The notes below the pieces were generated by a model. That model saw nothing but the letters and a program-made list of their open reading frames with translations. It did not search any database and had not been told where the DNA came from. Shown here in pieces: positions 37,168 to 49,425 of a stretch of 64,000 nt of DNA. Within the stretch, counting starts at the first letter, position 1. Every line of letters starts with the position of its first letter. A program made the translations under genes and the position numbers. The stretch comes from Acanthamoeba sp. SK_2022b. Lineage: Eukaryota > Discosea > Longamoebia > Acanthamoebidae. Where the stretch lies: positions 62,001-126,000 of the forward strand of contig JANDJZ010000045.1 of assembly GCA_027943245.1 (NCBI GenBank), given 5' to 3'.

Positions 37168-40100
37168 ATGCAACTCGGCAGCATCTACCTCAAGGACAAA
37201 GAGGCAGCCATTCCCGAAGTTCGGCGGTGGTAAGAGAGCCCAACCCAACTTTCTCGGCCTGCCTTTTTGTGCTCCACATCCATATGGATGGTTGCCGGCC
37301 CTCACCTTCTGGCTATCACAACAACTTCTTTTTATGATTACCTCATCCACCCTGTTGGCGTGCCTCACCTTGTCGTAGGCCGCGGCCCTTCTTTCGCTTT
37401 CTCTCTTTTTTGGCCTCTTCGCTCTTTCTTCACACTGTTATATTAACTTGTTTTTTTTTTTTGGGCCATCTGCGCAGGCTCCTTGACACCTATGAGGTGG
37501 TGCCGGGGGCCATGGTGCCCAAGAAGCAGGTGTACGACGCCTACCGCGCCTTCTGTGCCCGTAGCGACTTCGAGCCATCCGATGTGTCATCGTTCGGCAA
37601 AATATTCAAGCGCGTCTTCCCCGAGGTCGAACGCAAGCGCCTTGTCAAAGGTTGGCACTACAACAACCTCGTGCCACGACATGTCACCACATCTGGAGGC
37701 ACCGAGGATTCATCGCCGGCACCAACACCCACCGATCGGCTCTACCACTCGGACCCCGTGGTCCCCACGGCCTCTTCGCGTGGGGCGCACAGGCACCACG
37801 GCAGCAACAGACCGCTCTCGCCGCCTCCTCGACCTTCGCGCAGCGCCTCGCCCTTATCTCATGTGGCGAGCTTCTCCGCTACTACCACGACCCCCTCGAG
37901 GTCTCGCTCACCGTCTCCATCTTCGGCGATCGTTCGTCGAGCCCACAGTCAGTCGCCCGTGTCGAGCTCGCACCACATACGGACCCGCGCGCACGCCCCC
38001 GGCCACGCGCACAGCCTCACTCCTCCACTCCTCTCCCCTGCGCCGCTCCGACCAGTGACCCCACCACATCTCGTGAATCCAACGCCACTCTACCACCACC
38101 CCGCCACGGCAGCGCATCAACAGCATCTTCAACAACTTCACCCGCATCACTTCCACCCACAGATTCTTTACGGTCATGCCTTCTATCACCACCAACCGGG
38201 CTACCCGCCACCACATCAACTCCCTCCTCCACAACACCAGCAACAGCCTCAACAACTGCCCGCCAACGCGTTCGGTCGGCCCCACCACCAACTGGAGGCC
38301 GCGGGTCATCACCACGTGCGGCGGAATCGGCCTCCACCCGGTGTCCCAGCGGCAGTGGTCCCCGAGGTCGAAATGGCCGAAGGTGAAGAAGAAGCGCAAA
38401 GCACTCCAAGGGATGATGTTGGTAGCAGGGCCACCACACCTGCGCCGGTCAGCGCCGCAAGTTCTCCTGGTAACCCCCCTCTCTGGGCTCCTTCTTTATC
38501 TTCGTGCTGCTACGGTAGCCCTGTGCTCGGACTTATGTTTACTTGAACTCACACCGGACATTTGAGCTTTCGTTTTTAAAAATTTTTTTATTATGTTTTT
38601 GAGCCACCAAATAATTATTCTCTGCTCGCAGCGATGGTTTTGGATGGGTGGAGCGCCGGTACACATCTGCATTTGATGAGTGAGGTGGAGCACTACGTGG
38701 GAGTCTACCGACGCGAGGTGTGGGGCCTCAAGTACGTTACCACCAAAGCCCAACGGCGGCCGTGCGTCGTGTATTGCGATCGGTTTTGCTGGCGTTGCGC
38801 GCGCGTGTATGCCAACAACGTTTGTGCGTGATGTGCATCGATCAGCCCTGTCAATCCTGCCGCGCTCGACACAGATCTGCTTCGGTACCTGCTGACAACG
38901 GAGGAAGGAGCAAAGGAGCGCAGCCCCCTTTCGATGTGCGGCCTTTTTGCCTTGAGCGTCGGTACGTCGTTGCGTCCTTCACTTCATGTCACTTCAACGT
39001 TTGTCAAATCTCGTTGTCCAATCAGACAAAGTGCCGGCTCTCATCGCTGTATTCTCCCGTTTAGGTAGCACCTTTGCAGGCGACTTCCGCAGAGGCAGAG
39101 AGTTCATGAACAAGCTGAGGTGTGTCCCCCCCCCAAACCGTGGGATACTTTGCCGTTCTCTGATCGCAAGTGGCCATTATTGTGATTGTGTGCGCACAGG
39201 TCTCAAGTGAGCGAGATGTTCGATGCCAGCAACTACGACGTAGCGTGCGTGCTTCGTCATCTGTCTCTGCTCTCGCGGTTCTACGCCGACACGCAAAGGG
39301 AGGGCATGGAGAAGTGCACCTACTACCTCACGCTGAGCCAACAGATCTGCGAAAACATCGGCGCGGTCAATGACGAGAACTACCTTATCGCGCTTAAACT
39401 TCTCAGCCTGTACGAGCGAGTGGACACCGAGGACAAGATTGCCGCGGCCCTTACTCAGCCACGGGTGCGACCGCCGAGCTTGTCCGCCCTCCCTCCCGAC
39501 CTGCAGCGCTCGCTCACCGTGGCTTGTCGTGTGGTGTGGGACAGTGGAGGAAAAAGTGGGCCAGCGGCTCTCCCTTCATTGAAGACTACATGTACGGCAA
39601 GATGACGGAGATGGCACGAGACCACCTGTTTGAGACTCCCAAGAACATCCTCAGGTTGCTTAACCCACCATCGACCTCTGGTACAGTTTACGACCAGCCT
39701 GATCGATGCTTGGTGATCAGTGGCGCTGATATCCGTCCGCCTTCCTCCCTCCCTCGCCCCATCCGCAGCGCCGTCTACCTCGCTCCACAACGACATCACC
39801 GAGCAGCTCGGGCGAGTCGATGAGTGGGAGGCCAAGATGGGCGACTTGCAGGAAACCTACGGTTCACTCCACATGCTCAAGCTGATCCGCACCTATCTGT
39901 TCCTTCTGCGCACCTCTTGCCATTCGGTCATTCATCAAACAGATGATGCTCTTGAGAGGTACGCCCACCCCGCCACCACTCGCCCTTCGTTCACCACGGT
40001 CTCCCCTGACTCCCGTGTGTTGTCCTCGTTGGAAATGACAGTGCGATCCATTTTGTGCAGCTCTTGTCGGAGCTGCTGCTGCCATACCAGGTACGCCAAC

Positions 40101-40812
40101 GCCGACGCTCTCCGATTTGCTTTCCCTTCCGGAATCCCGGCGACCTTGCTCATCTCTGGTCACCCCTCCCTGTGAGCAGGTTGCCTGTTTCATCGAGCTA
40201 TCTTCGCAGAATGTATATATGAACTCGTTGATTCAAACGCTGCTCCACGCCGGCCGCTACGATCAAATCCAGGTATCCAAGCAATGGCGTACGATACGGC
40301 ACGTTTCATTAGGCTGACGTTACGTCCTGCTCCAATAGGGGCTCACCGAGCTGGCCCAGCCGTTGGCCATGGAGTTTGACACCATCAACGTATTTCGTTG
40401 TTTCCTGCTCGATTTGCTGGCCGCCCACCAGCAACGACTGCGGAGCGGCGCAGCCCCCTCGTCTCCCACGGCCTCGATGCCGTCGCCTTCCGTCACGTTC
40501 ATGATCACCTCCCCATCACCGCCCCCCTCCGTCACCGTCCCGCCGCCGCCACTGCCCTCGTTTCCCTTGTACACAACGCCACACGCCATGCCCACGCTTC
40601 CGCCACTCCTGCCACACGGCTTCCACGAAGGAGCGACGACCACGTCTTCGTCGTCTTCCGCTTCCTCATCGCCTCGACCCCTTCACCCCTCCTCGTCGTC
40701 TCAAATGGTTACCGGCATGCCTTCGGTGATAGCTCCCGATCGCCCGGAAGATCACCACGAAGTCGAGAGTCTCCACGCCTACCTCTCCTCCTTCCTCGAC
40801 CAAAATATGTAA
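37168..40812 (+). CDS. RFX-type DNA-binding protein
   Basis: Exon 1 (ATG at 37168) ends EVRRW and joins, across an intron with a long T run and acceptor TGCGCAG, to LLDTYEVVPG. Together they form an RFX winged-helix domain: WLLDTYEVVPGAMVPKKQVY, SFGKIFKRVFPEVERKR and GWHYNNLV, close to the N-terminus. A His/Pro/Ser/Gln-rich region of about 250 residues follows. After a GTAACC intron, helical exons include HLMSEVEHYVGVYRREVW, VLRHLSLLSRFYADTQ, YLTLSQQICENIGAVNDENY and NVYMNSLIQTLLHAGRYDQI; the last exon has a Ser/Pro-rich tail and ends at 40812. The later exons are joined to the RFX part by plausible splices and constant strand, not by known homology, so a separate gene from about 38634 is an alternative. 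RFX factors bind X-box DNA. Confidence 0.75.
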
Positions 40813-41103
40813 CTACGCCACCACTGACACAATCGCACAAGTAAAACAATGTAACGTATCCCCACCCATTTAGCAGAACTTAAACAACCGTTGGATCATG
40901 TCATCATCGCTACACGCGATAAGGCAGGATCGCGCAGTCAGCCTGGAAAATGACGAGGTCACCAACAACGCCGGTAGCAGTCCTACAAGTTGAGAGCCAC
41001 AGCTTCGTCGCTGCACAATTTTAAGATAAAGATAACCAATTAAAACAATAAAATTGGGCAACCCAAGTTGGCCATAAAAGTCTAAATCCATTTCTGGTGA
41101 AGG

Positions 41104-42867
41104 ATGGAGACTCTCACGGCGACGCTGGACTTCCCCAAGGTGGTGCGCGGTCAGGTACCTCGTCCCAACCACATTGTGCTGGCACTTTGTTGGGGGGGGG
41201 GCGCTAACAGCTGGTGGTTATGCGGTGTCGGGTTGGGCCGCTGTGTAGGTGGAGTACAGGAGGGACCCGCTGACGGGACAGCAGACGCGCATTAACCCTG
41301 CCCGCGCGCGACGCCCCAAGCAGGGCGAGGGCCTCGACTCTCAGTTTGAGCAGGTCATCGCATCCTCGCAGGGCGGGTACGCGCACGTCTCAGACTCAGC
41401 AAGGCACGCCAGCCTGTGCTGACCAGTACCGTGATCCGTCTGGCTTCGTCGTGGTCTCGCGCGCAGGTGTCCCTTCTGCCCCGAGCGCATCCTGGACAAG
41501 GTGCCCCGGTTCAGCGCGGAGGTGGGCAAGGACGACGGCCGCATCTTCCAAGGCGACGCCATCTTCTTCCCCAACCTCTCGCCCTTTGGCGAAAGCCACG
41601 CCGTCGGCGTCATCTGCAACGAGCACTTCCTCGATGTCGATCAGTTCACTCACAAAATGGTTCATCGTCACACTCATGTCATCATTCATTTATCACCGCC
41701 ATCATCAGCTTCTTTTTATGTCCTCTCATCCGATGGCGTGTGTTGGCTCCTCGTCAGGTGAAAGACAGCCTGGTGGGCGCCCAGACCTACATCCGCGCGC
41801 TGCCGCCGGCCTTCAAGTTCCCCGTGTTCGTGTGGAACTACATGCCGCCCTCGGCCGGCTCCATCATCCACCCGCACGTGCAGGTGTTGGTCGAGGAGAC
41901 GCCCGTGCCTGAGCTGGAGCGGTTCCTCACCAAGGCCAGCGAGTACCACGCCAAGAGTACCGTCTGCACCTCGATTCGAGTGTCGTGCCATTGTCTCGTC
42001 GTCGTGCCGCTCGTCGTATAGCGCTCACACGTTGATATGTCCACATCGATTGACCAGCAAAGCGCAACTACTACGCTGATCTCTATGAAGCGGAGAAGGG
42101 CGGGGCTCGCTGGATCGGAGAAAACGAGTCGGTCTTCGTGCTTACGACCTTTGCCCCGCGCGGCTTCAACGAGGTACCCTCCACGGCATGAATACCTAAG
42201 GCGCGGAGCCACCTTCACCTTACCGTCGGGCTTCCATAGGTCCAGTTCGTGTTCAAGAACGTGTCCTCGGTGACGGACTTGAGCGAGAAGCAGGTCGACG
42301 ACTTTGTCTCTGCCCTCTTGAAGGTGTTCAAGGGCTACAAGGTACTGCTGCTCCCGTTGACGTTGCATGGCCATAAGGTGCTCATGTGCTAACGCCATAG
42401 TCATGTAGACGGCACAAAGCGTGGGCTCCTTCAACATCGCCAGCTACTCGGCGCCGGCAAGGTAAGCACCTGCGTGACATCCTGGTGGCCGGGCTGTCAC
42501 CTGACCACCAACTCTCAATGGTTGTGAGTGCAGGGCCCACTACGGTCCGGACGACGTTCTGGGAACGCCCACTTCCTACTGGCTCGTACTCAAACTCTTC
42601 TCCAGGCCCAGCCCCAAGGGTATGCACTCCCCCGCTGCACTCAACCGCGTCTCACTTACACCGGCTGCATGCCTATCCAGGCGTCTACACGAACGACACC
42701 GGGCCGATGGAGAGGTACAGCTTTCCTTCCACGCACCTTTAGCTGACGATTTACGAATCACGTGCTGAGGTCCTCCTCCTCTGGCGTCATCTAGGATGTA
42801 CGATTCGTTCGTGATCGACAGCGTGCCCGAGCAGCTGGCCGAGTCCCTCAAGCCCTTCTTCGACTGA
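41104..42867 (+). CDS. GalT-like hexose-1-phosphate uridylyltransferase
   Basis: Multi-exon enzyme of the galactose-1-phosphate uridylyltransferase branch of the HIT superfamily. Exon 1 is METLTATLDFPKVV; the next holds YRRDPLTGQQTRINPARA. The zinc-type motif CPFCPER is followed by FFPNLSPFGESHAVGVI. The active site exon reads AGSIIHPHVQVLVEE, matching the family's HPHxQ loop, where the middle His is the nucleophile. Later exons have VFVLTTFAPRGFNE, SVGSFNIASYS and the C-terminal VYTNDTGPMERMYDSFVI. The stop is at 42867. GalT has HPHGQ; Val at the fourth position and the short length suggest a related transferase, such as the plant ADP-glucose phosphorylase type. The sugar substrate is therefore uncertain. 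Confidence 0.75.
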
Positions 42868-43045
42868 GCCAAAGAGCACGTAGAACACGGGAAAAATCCC
42901 AGATTTCGAATAAGGTGGGGATTGGTGAAGCGACCGTGTCTGCAGACTCTCTTCCGACGAAATTTGCGTTCGCTGCCCAAATCAGTGTCGCCAGGCTCTG
43001 GCCAGGGCAGGCTGCCTTGGAGGATCTCCAAAGAGAGCAAACTAG

Positions 43046-45144
43046 ATGAAGAGGAACGTAGAGGGGGAGAGCTCCGCTGGAGCCGGAGCAGATGACGCGG
43101 AGGTGCAACAGGGGCCGAGCAAGAAGGCCCGGCTGCCGGTCGTGGAAGATGCGAATGGAGAAGGACCGGAGGAGAAGGAGGATGAGCATCGCCCTCATCA
43201 CCAGGGCAACAAGAAGAGAAAGAGGGCCGGTGCATGCCTGGTGGCGGAGGGATATGACGAGGTGCTCACCTTTCTCGGCACGCTCATCAACGAGTTCAAA
43301 CCGACGCACGTCAAGTTTCCCTCTGCTATCCTCATCGGCTCACGGGCCGCTTACCACTGGGACCCCGTACGTGCACTCTTCAGCGCCGCCACCCTGACCT
43401 CGCTGCTGTCTGCTGGTCGTCTTACCTGTTCAATGTTCCGTGCCGCACGACACTCTGCTCTGTCGCAGGACACGATGCGCCCGCCCGATGATTGGAACCT
43501 GGTCATTCTGCCGTGGGCGCTGGAGAATTGGCTTGCCATCAACACCATCACAGTTTCGAAGCCAGAGAGCGTATGTCACCTCTCGCTTCCGCGATCAGCG
43601 CGAACGCTCACCCACCAACATGTGTGGCATGATGTATGTGTGTTCGAGCACAGAAACTCAAGATGTACGAGTACGTGCTGCCCAATCCCCGGCTCCCCGA
43701 GTCGGTGCTGCCCAAGCGACCGCACGGCAACGGCCACACGCTCTCCAAGATGTGGCGTGTCGACTGCGTGATCGACCGCCAGGTGCTCCACTTTGATCTC
43801 TGCGCCAAGTATCTCTACGACCCCGCCGTCCAGATGCAGCCATCAAGCAACTGCCTTCTCTTTGGTAACCTATCCCGCGCACTGTGGGAGGAAGGGCCCT
43901 ATGAGCGGCCGCTTACTTTCTGCGGTCGTGTGCGTGTGCTCAGACATGGTTGCGAACTTCGTAATATCGCACAAGGAGCGAACGACGGCGGTGAAGCCGT
44001 TCCCCGGCGGAGGCAAGGCGATGGTTGCGCCGCTGGAACTCTTGGAAGTCATCAAGCGCTCGCACATCTATTGGCCGGGCGACTCGTGGCACAAGCACAT
44101 CAACGACTTGCACGCTCTACGCCTAAAGCTGAAGCGAAAGAGCGGAGCTAAGTATGACGATAGCCTGAGGCACGGCCCACCACATGCTCACCCTCGCCTC
44201 CAAAGCGCATCGGTTGTGACGAACGCAACCACACCTTACCACAACGCAGATCGGAAGAGATGGTGTCGTTCCTGCAGCGACGCTACCGGGAAACAGAGGA
44301 ACGGATGGGCGTGCCCGGCATGCACCTCAATGTTCACATCAGCGGCTCCAGTGGAGGACGGGTAACGCCTACCCGCCCCACGCCCAGCTCCTTGGTGGTT
44401 TGGCTGAGATTTTGACTCGCTGTGTCTCCTTCCGCGTGTCGGCATCAGGAACCCTCCCACCAGCACGCGGCCTACCATAGAGTGGTGGCGCGCGGCGAAG
44501 TGCCCCTTTACGAAGAGCTCCAAAGGTAAGGCGTAACCGGCCGTACATGGCACGCCGTTGTGTGCGAGAGCGTGCTCACACGCCAGTATTTGTGGGTGCT
44601 GCCATGTCGGTCGAGAGCAGGAATCACGTTCTGTCCATGGACGTGTTCAACGGCCTGCGCCACGAGTCCAAGCTCAAGCTCATCCGCGAGGAGGTAATGA
44701 CGCTCGCTCTGGAGCGACGCCTCGCCTCCGATACCACCGACTCGTCCGCCGACTCCGCCTATGCCGATGCCCTGGAGCAGTGCGTCTCTCCTCCCACAGC
44801 CTCTTGGTGTGTTGTATGGTGGTTGACTCTGGTGCAGGTTTTGCACGGTGTTGACGCGAGGCGACTTGCGTGATTTTGCGCTGGACCACTACCCCGAACT
44901 GGAGCGCGCAAAGGCCGCCTTCGCCGCCCTGTGCGAGGAGGGCGAAGGCAGCAGCAAGCCCCGCTTCGACGTCGATTGCGACGGCGTAGGCGGCAGGCCC
45001 CGGGACGCCGACGCCCAGGCCCTTCAGAGCGCACTGGCCACCTGTCCCGTGCTCAACCTCCCGGATCACGCTCAGTCGGACGACCTCGCCGCCGGTTGCG
45101 CCTGCGTTGCTGCTCTGCGTCCTTTCGGGGGCTCCCGTGAATAA
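43046..45144 (+). CDS. Nucleotidyltransferase-like nuclear protein
   Basis: Exon 1 has two basic patches that look like nuclear signals (GPSKKARLP and NKKRKRAG). It then reads AILIGSRAAYHWDP, and the next exon DDWNLVILPWALENWLAI. This GS-x-n-DDW order resembles minimal nucleotidyltransferases seen in large DNA viruses and some phages, where the second motif is usually DWD; here it is DWN. Later exons include MWRVDCVIDRQVLHFDLC, VAPLELLEVIKRSHIYWPG and WHKHINDLHALRLKLK, then VESRNHVLSMDVFNGLRHES and a final exon ending ALRPFGGSRE at 45144. The assignment rests on motif memory, not on a search. It may descend from a virus-like source or be an old cellular gene. About seven exons; several joins are uncertain. 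Confidence 0.55.
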
Positions 45145-45233
45145 AAGCCAAAACAGTCCGCACCTGGCACCTTAAAATTACACGCCAGTTTCATTTCAGG
45201 GCCTTGTTGTCGACACAGCTGGGTCACTCGAAC

Positions 45234-48200
45234 ATGCCGACGCTTGGGGTGATGCTCTTGGTGGGGGTGGTGCTGAGCACGGTCACATTCGGTGGGGTTG
45301 CAGGAGCGCACACAACGACTTCTTCGAAGCTGAGCGGAGCGGTTGACCCGCTCGTCGGCAAGGTGTTGGCCGCGATGCAGGGCGAGCAGGTGCAGCACTC
45401 GCAGTCTTTCCAGCCGTTCCCACTCCAATGGAGACTCGATCGTGGCCTCTACCGTTCCGAAATACATCTCAATTTCGTGGGTCAAGGTACGCGTCCCCCC
45501 CACTTCGTCTTCGTTCTTCTCCATAATAATTGAAAACGAAAATGAAAATTCGTCATTGGGCCAGGATGGTGGGAGGATGAAGAGAACACCCTACTTCGAC
45601 GCAACTTTGCTATTCCTGATTCCAACATGTTTGTGACCACTTTCATCTTGTCCGCACTGCTCGAGGTACCCACGGATGCTTTAATGCAATGCAGTTGTCT
45701 AACAAAGTGGAGGGGCTCAGGCGTCGTCACTCGGCGCCATCGAGTTAGCGCCCAATGATGAATCGTTCCACATGGCCCTTGATGCCGTGCTCTCATTCAA
45801 GGACAAGAACCGGCCTCCAGGTAAACATCCATCGCGACACAACCGCGTCCGAGTGTCGCGTCCGTGTCACCCAGATCTCGCTGCCTCCTCACATATATTC
45901 TTGCGTGCGTCCCGTGGCGACAATTGGGGTAGGCGTGCCGGCCTACTCCTTCTGGCCACAGGCGCAGATCAACGGCACCTGGTCCGCCAACCCTGTGAAC
46001 CTCATCGCTCCGTTCAAATACTTTGGTAGGCGCACCACCCTTCCTCCCTCATTCTCTCTCTCGCCTTACGACTCACCTCTCTCCCCCCACAGATTCTCTG
46101 ACCGAGTTCGTGGCGGAGGTGTTTAAGTCGGTAGGCCTAGAGGGCTACTACGAGCAGTGCGTCCCAGTGCTACGGCTTCGCACCGGTCATGCGCCTGGCG
46201 TCTAACTCGCCTCGGTTCCGCTTCCTCAACGTTTGCGTGGGTGGGTGTGAACACAGGATCGAATTCGTTGCCGTGCTGCTGCAGGGATTTACCTCGGTCT
46301 ACCACATCCCGGCCGACCTGGACGACTCCTCCGTCAACCTGGCCCTGGGCGGCATGCTGGCGGCCCAGCGCAACAGGTTTCCCGAGGCCCACGCCAAGTG
46401 GGAGTCGGTCAACTCCAACATCACAGGCCTCTTCGAAATCATCAATAAGGTGCGTCAGCTTCATACATGTATCCCTTCTCGAGCTTCTTCTCTGGTTCAC
46501 GCTTTATGAACACCGGAACACAGTTCGCCTATCGGCCCTTCGTGTCGAATGGCCAATACACCGACTTGATCGACCCGCGCTCCTACTACTTCATGCATCC
46601 GTTCCTGTCTCAACTTTCGCAGCCTTCCCTGGCGCTCGGGTCCACCTGGCTCATGGCACGTGTTCTACTAAGGCTTCGTCCTTTTTCGTTCGTTGGCGCC
46701 TGCCTCTCACTAGAGGAGCATGTTGCAGGATTTGGTCGGGGACAATGTGACCTCGGGTGTGGTGGGCATGCCGTTCCACCTCAACAACGTTGACATGACT
46801 GTGATCTCCAACTTCCTCTATGGCACGTCGCAAGCCGTGCTCGAGGAACTCAATCGTGGCGCCGCAAAGGACTATTTCATCAGCCACCCTGACTTCCAGC
46901 AAGTTTTCGAGAACTCTGCGCAGGTCGTTAGGTGCTCGCCCAAGCCCTCCGCACGCATGCGCGCTCGTCAATGTCCAACACTAAGATAACCGATTTTCCC
47001 TGGCGTGGCACCACCAGCTGGGCTATTGAAACTGGTGCAGCGGCGGCTCGCCCTGATATCTCGCTGCTTTACTACCCATCCCTCTACGACTTCTTGTGGA
47101 TGGCCGCGCGCACGGCGCGATATCTTAATGCTAAGGGAGATGCCACGGTAACGCTGGGTTGCGTGTCGTGTGTATGCATGTGCGTGCGTGCGTGTGCGTG
47201 TGTGAGAGTGAGTGCGTGTGTGCGTGTGCGTGCGTGCGTGTCTTGTGCTTGACGTTGCTGCTCTGTTGACCCGCCGTTCAGAATGCCATTCCCACGCTGG
47301 CGAGAGCGAGGAATAGGCTGACTGCAGCGCTGAAGGATGCCGGCACGCAACAGATACTGGCTTCGGCACGCTACGACTCCGTCGGCGCCTACTGGTTCGC
47401 GGGCTCGCCTCCGCTAGCAATTCACCACAGTCCGGAGATGCTGTACAGGTGATAACGGCCTTCTGAACAGGGACGATTTCCTCGGAGACTACGGCGGGGT
47501 GGAGCGCGGAGAGGATCGACTCTTTAGCACGGCCCTCGCTGTCAACATGCTCATGGACGTGTGGAGCACGCCTGGCAGGTGCCACCTCCATTCGCCTGGT
47601 ATATCGGTGATTCGTCTTACTTAACCTGATCCCACGAACAGTAACGGTTCGAGCTGCAAGCTGCAATGGGCCAAGGACGCGCCGCAGGCCATCCCTCCTC
47701 TGGTAAGCGGCGGCATTGCGTATCTGCGCCGGTACCTCCTCTCCGGAGAGTTCGAGCTAGGCAACGCATTCTTCTCGGGTTCCATGAAGGTACGACGTTC
47801 GTAGTAGACCTGGTCGTCAGTACGAGCTGCGCCTGACGTGTCGTCCACACAGGGAGACAGCACGTCGCCCTACAGCTACCCGGCCACCTACTCCCGCTTC
47901 CAGAACGGGACGGCACTGGATCCAATCACCGGCTCGCTGCCTTCGGACGCGCAGGATTGGTTCACGCTGGTGTACGGCATGAAGGGCCTAGTGTCCGAGA
48001 CCACCTACCAGAAGATGACTGACCTCAAGTGGTGGGGCAACTCCACACCCAAGCAGTTCCCTGGTATGCTTCGTCGTCGCAACGATGTTGATGTCGGACC
48101 ACACCACTGATGTAAAACAATGTGGGCGGGACAGGGTTCAACATTCCCGGATCGGCGTGGCCGTATTGGTCGTCGCCCGCGATGACCTACGCCATGTCGC

Positions 48201-48250
48201 TCATCGCCATGGCCAATTTCCAGGCCGTAGAGCAGTGCCCTTCCCCCTGA
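45234..48250 (+). CDS. Large secreted protein of unknown function
   Basis: Starts with a signal peptide (MPTLGVMLLVGVVLSTVT, then a likely cut after VAGAH). About thirteen exons give a protein near 700 residues with many N-x-S/T sites (for example NITG, NGTW, NGSS) and few Cys, so it is secreted or lysosomal. Clear exons include FAIPDSNMFVTTFILSALLE, AYSFWPQAQINGTWSANPVN, YHIPADLDDSSVNLALGGML, DFPWRGTTSWAIETGAAAA, YGGVERGEDRLFSTALAVN and FNIPGSAWPYWSSPAMTYA. Repeated pairs of helices with Trp/Tyr/Pro loops suggest an alpha/alpha toroid fold as in terpene cyclases or polysaccharide lyases; that is a guess from pattern only. No family was recognised. The stop is at 48250. An intron near 47160-47245 is GT-rich. 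Confidence 0.6.
47162..47246. repeat. TG/TGCG-rich intron tract
   Basis: An imperfect run of TGTG, TGCG and TGAG units in an intron of the secreted-protein gene. It is not a pure microsatellite. Confidence 0.7.
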
Positions 48251-48509
48251 CGCACAACCAACCGAGCCGCCACTTAAAACTTTCCAGTACCGTTTCGGTG
48301 TGCCAATAGCAATAGACGTGATTGATTGGGTGCACAATAACAATTACCAATTGAGCGCTATTGGTGCACTTATTTGTTTGTGTACCTTGATCTTCCCACA
48401 ACAATCCTCCACCTCCAATCACAAGAGCCGAGCGCAGCAACAAAGGGAGAAAGAAACCACCCACCAACCAAACCATAACACCAAACAAACTTCCGAACAT
48501 AAACACAAC

Positions 48510-49233
48510 ATGGCGAGTCATCTACTCCTCTTGGTTGCTGCGCTCCTTGCCCTGGTGGTGTGCACCCTCGCCGCCCCTATCAGACCTAAGCTCAGTGAGA
48601 CCTTCGAGACGAGAGGCATCATCCAAGTCAAGCACAACGGCACTGACCTCTTCGGCGAGAGTACCCAGCCCTCCACCATTGACTTCCTTCCATGGAGTCC
48701 ACTCACATCTGTCCCTGTCAGTTCACTGGGCCGTTGACCAGCCCGATGGTAAGACCCTCGAGTACGTGTTCTTTGCCGGGTTTGGCCACCTCAATGTGTG
48801 GAGCCTCGACAGATGGGACCTGGTGCCCCCCCCAAACCCTGGTTCCGAACTTGCTTCTGGGCCTGGAACTTACTCGTCTTTTCAGAAAAAGGGATACCGC
48901 ATTGAGAACCATGACGACAAGGCGTGCAAGGTGGTAGAGCTTCCCTCCAAGCTGCAGCCCATCTGGGGCTGGGTGGAGCACGCCGACTACTCGCACAACT
49001 TCACTGGCCCCAACAACGAGCAGTTTGACGTGTGGGCCTATAAGACCGCCGGCATCACGTTCGAGGTGGGCGTGCCCGCCAAGCGCCCCAACGAGCTCCG
49101 CTACTTCAGCCGCGTGTCGCCCCATGACCACTTCTCCCTCTACGTCGAGAAGTGGAGCCCGGCCAAGCCCCACGCGACCTGGTTCGAGGTCCCGCGCGAG
49201 TGCCCTGCCAAGCCCGTCTTCCTTATCAACTAG
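48510..49233 (+). CDS. Small secreted protein, ependymin/LolA-like
   Basis: The ATG at 48510 starts a signal peptide (MASHLLLLVAALLALVVCTL). An intron with donor GTACCC and acceptor CCTGTCAG joins HNGTDLFGE in frame to HWAVDQPDGKTLEYVFFAGF. The mature part (about 200 residues) has LNVWSLDRWDLVPPPN, DKACKVVELPSKLQPIWGW, YSHNFTGPNNEQFDVWA and the end TWFEVPRECPAKPVFLIN. Two Cys, an N-glycosylation site and alternating beta strands recall the ependymin-related/LolA-like fold, whose members bind hydrophobic ligands, but the match is weak. It may be unnamed. The stop is at 49233. The 5' leader is rich in AAC and CAA and has no upstream ATG close to the start. Confidence 0.65.
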
Positions 49234-49425
49234 TTATATGTTCACTGTACACCATACTTTAAGGATGACAACCGAGCTACACACGTATCTTGTCCCAAAG
49301 CGGGAAGGCGAAGTCAGCCAACCGTATTTCAAAAAGGAATTATTGTAATGCATCTTCAAGCAGGAACGGTCTGTTCTGGAGACTTTTCATACCACCAGAG
49401 CAGGGCTGAAACAAAGTTGTTGATT

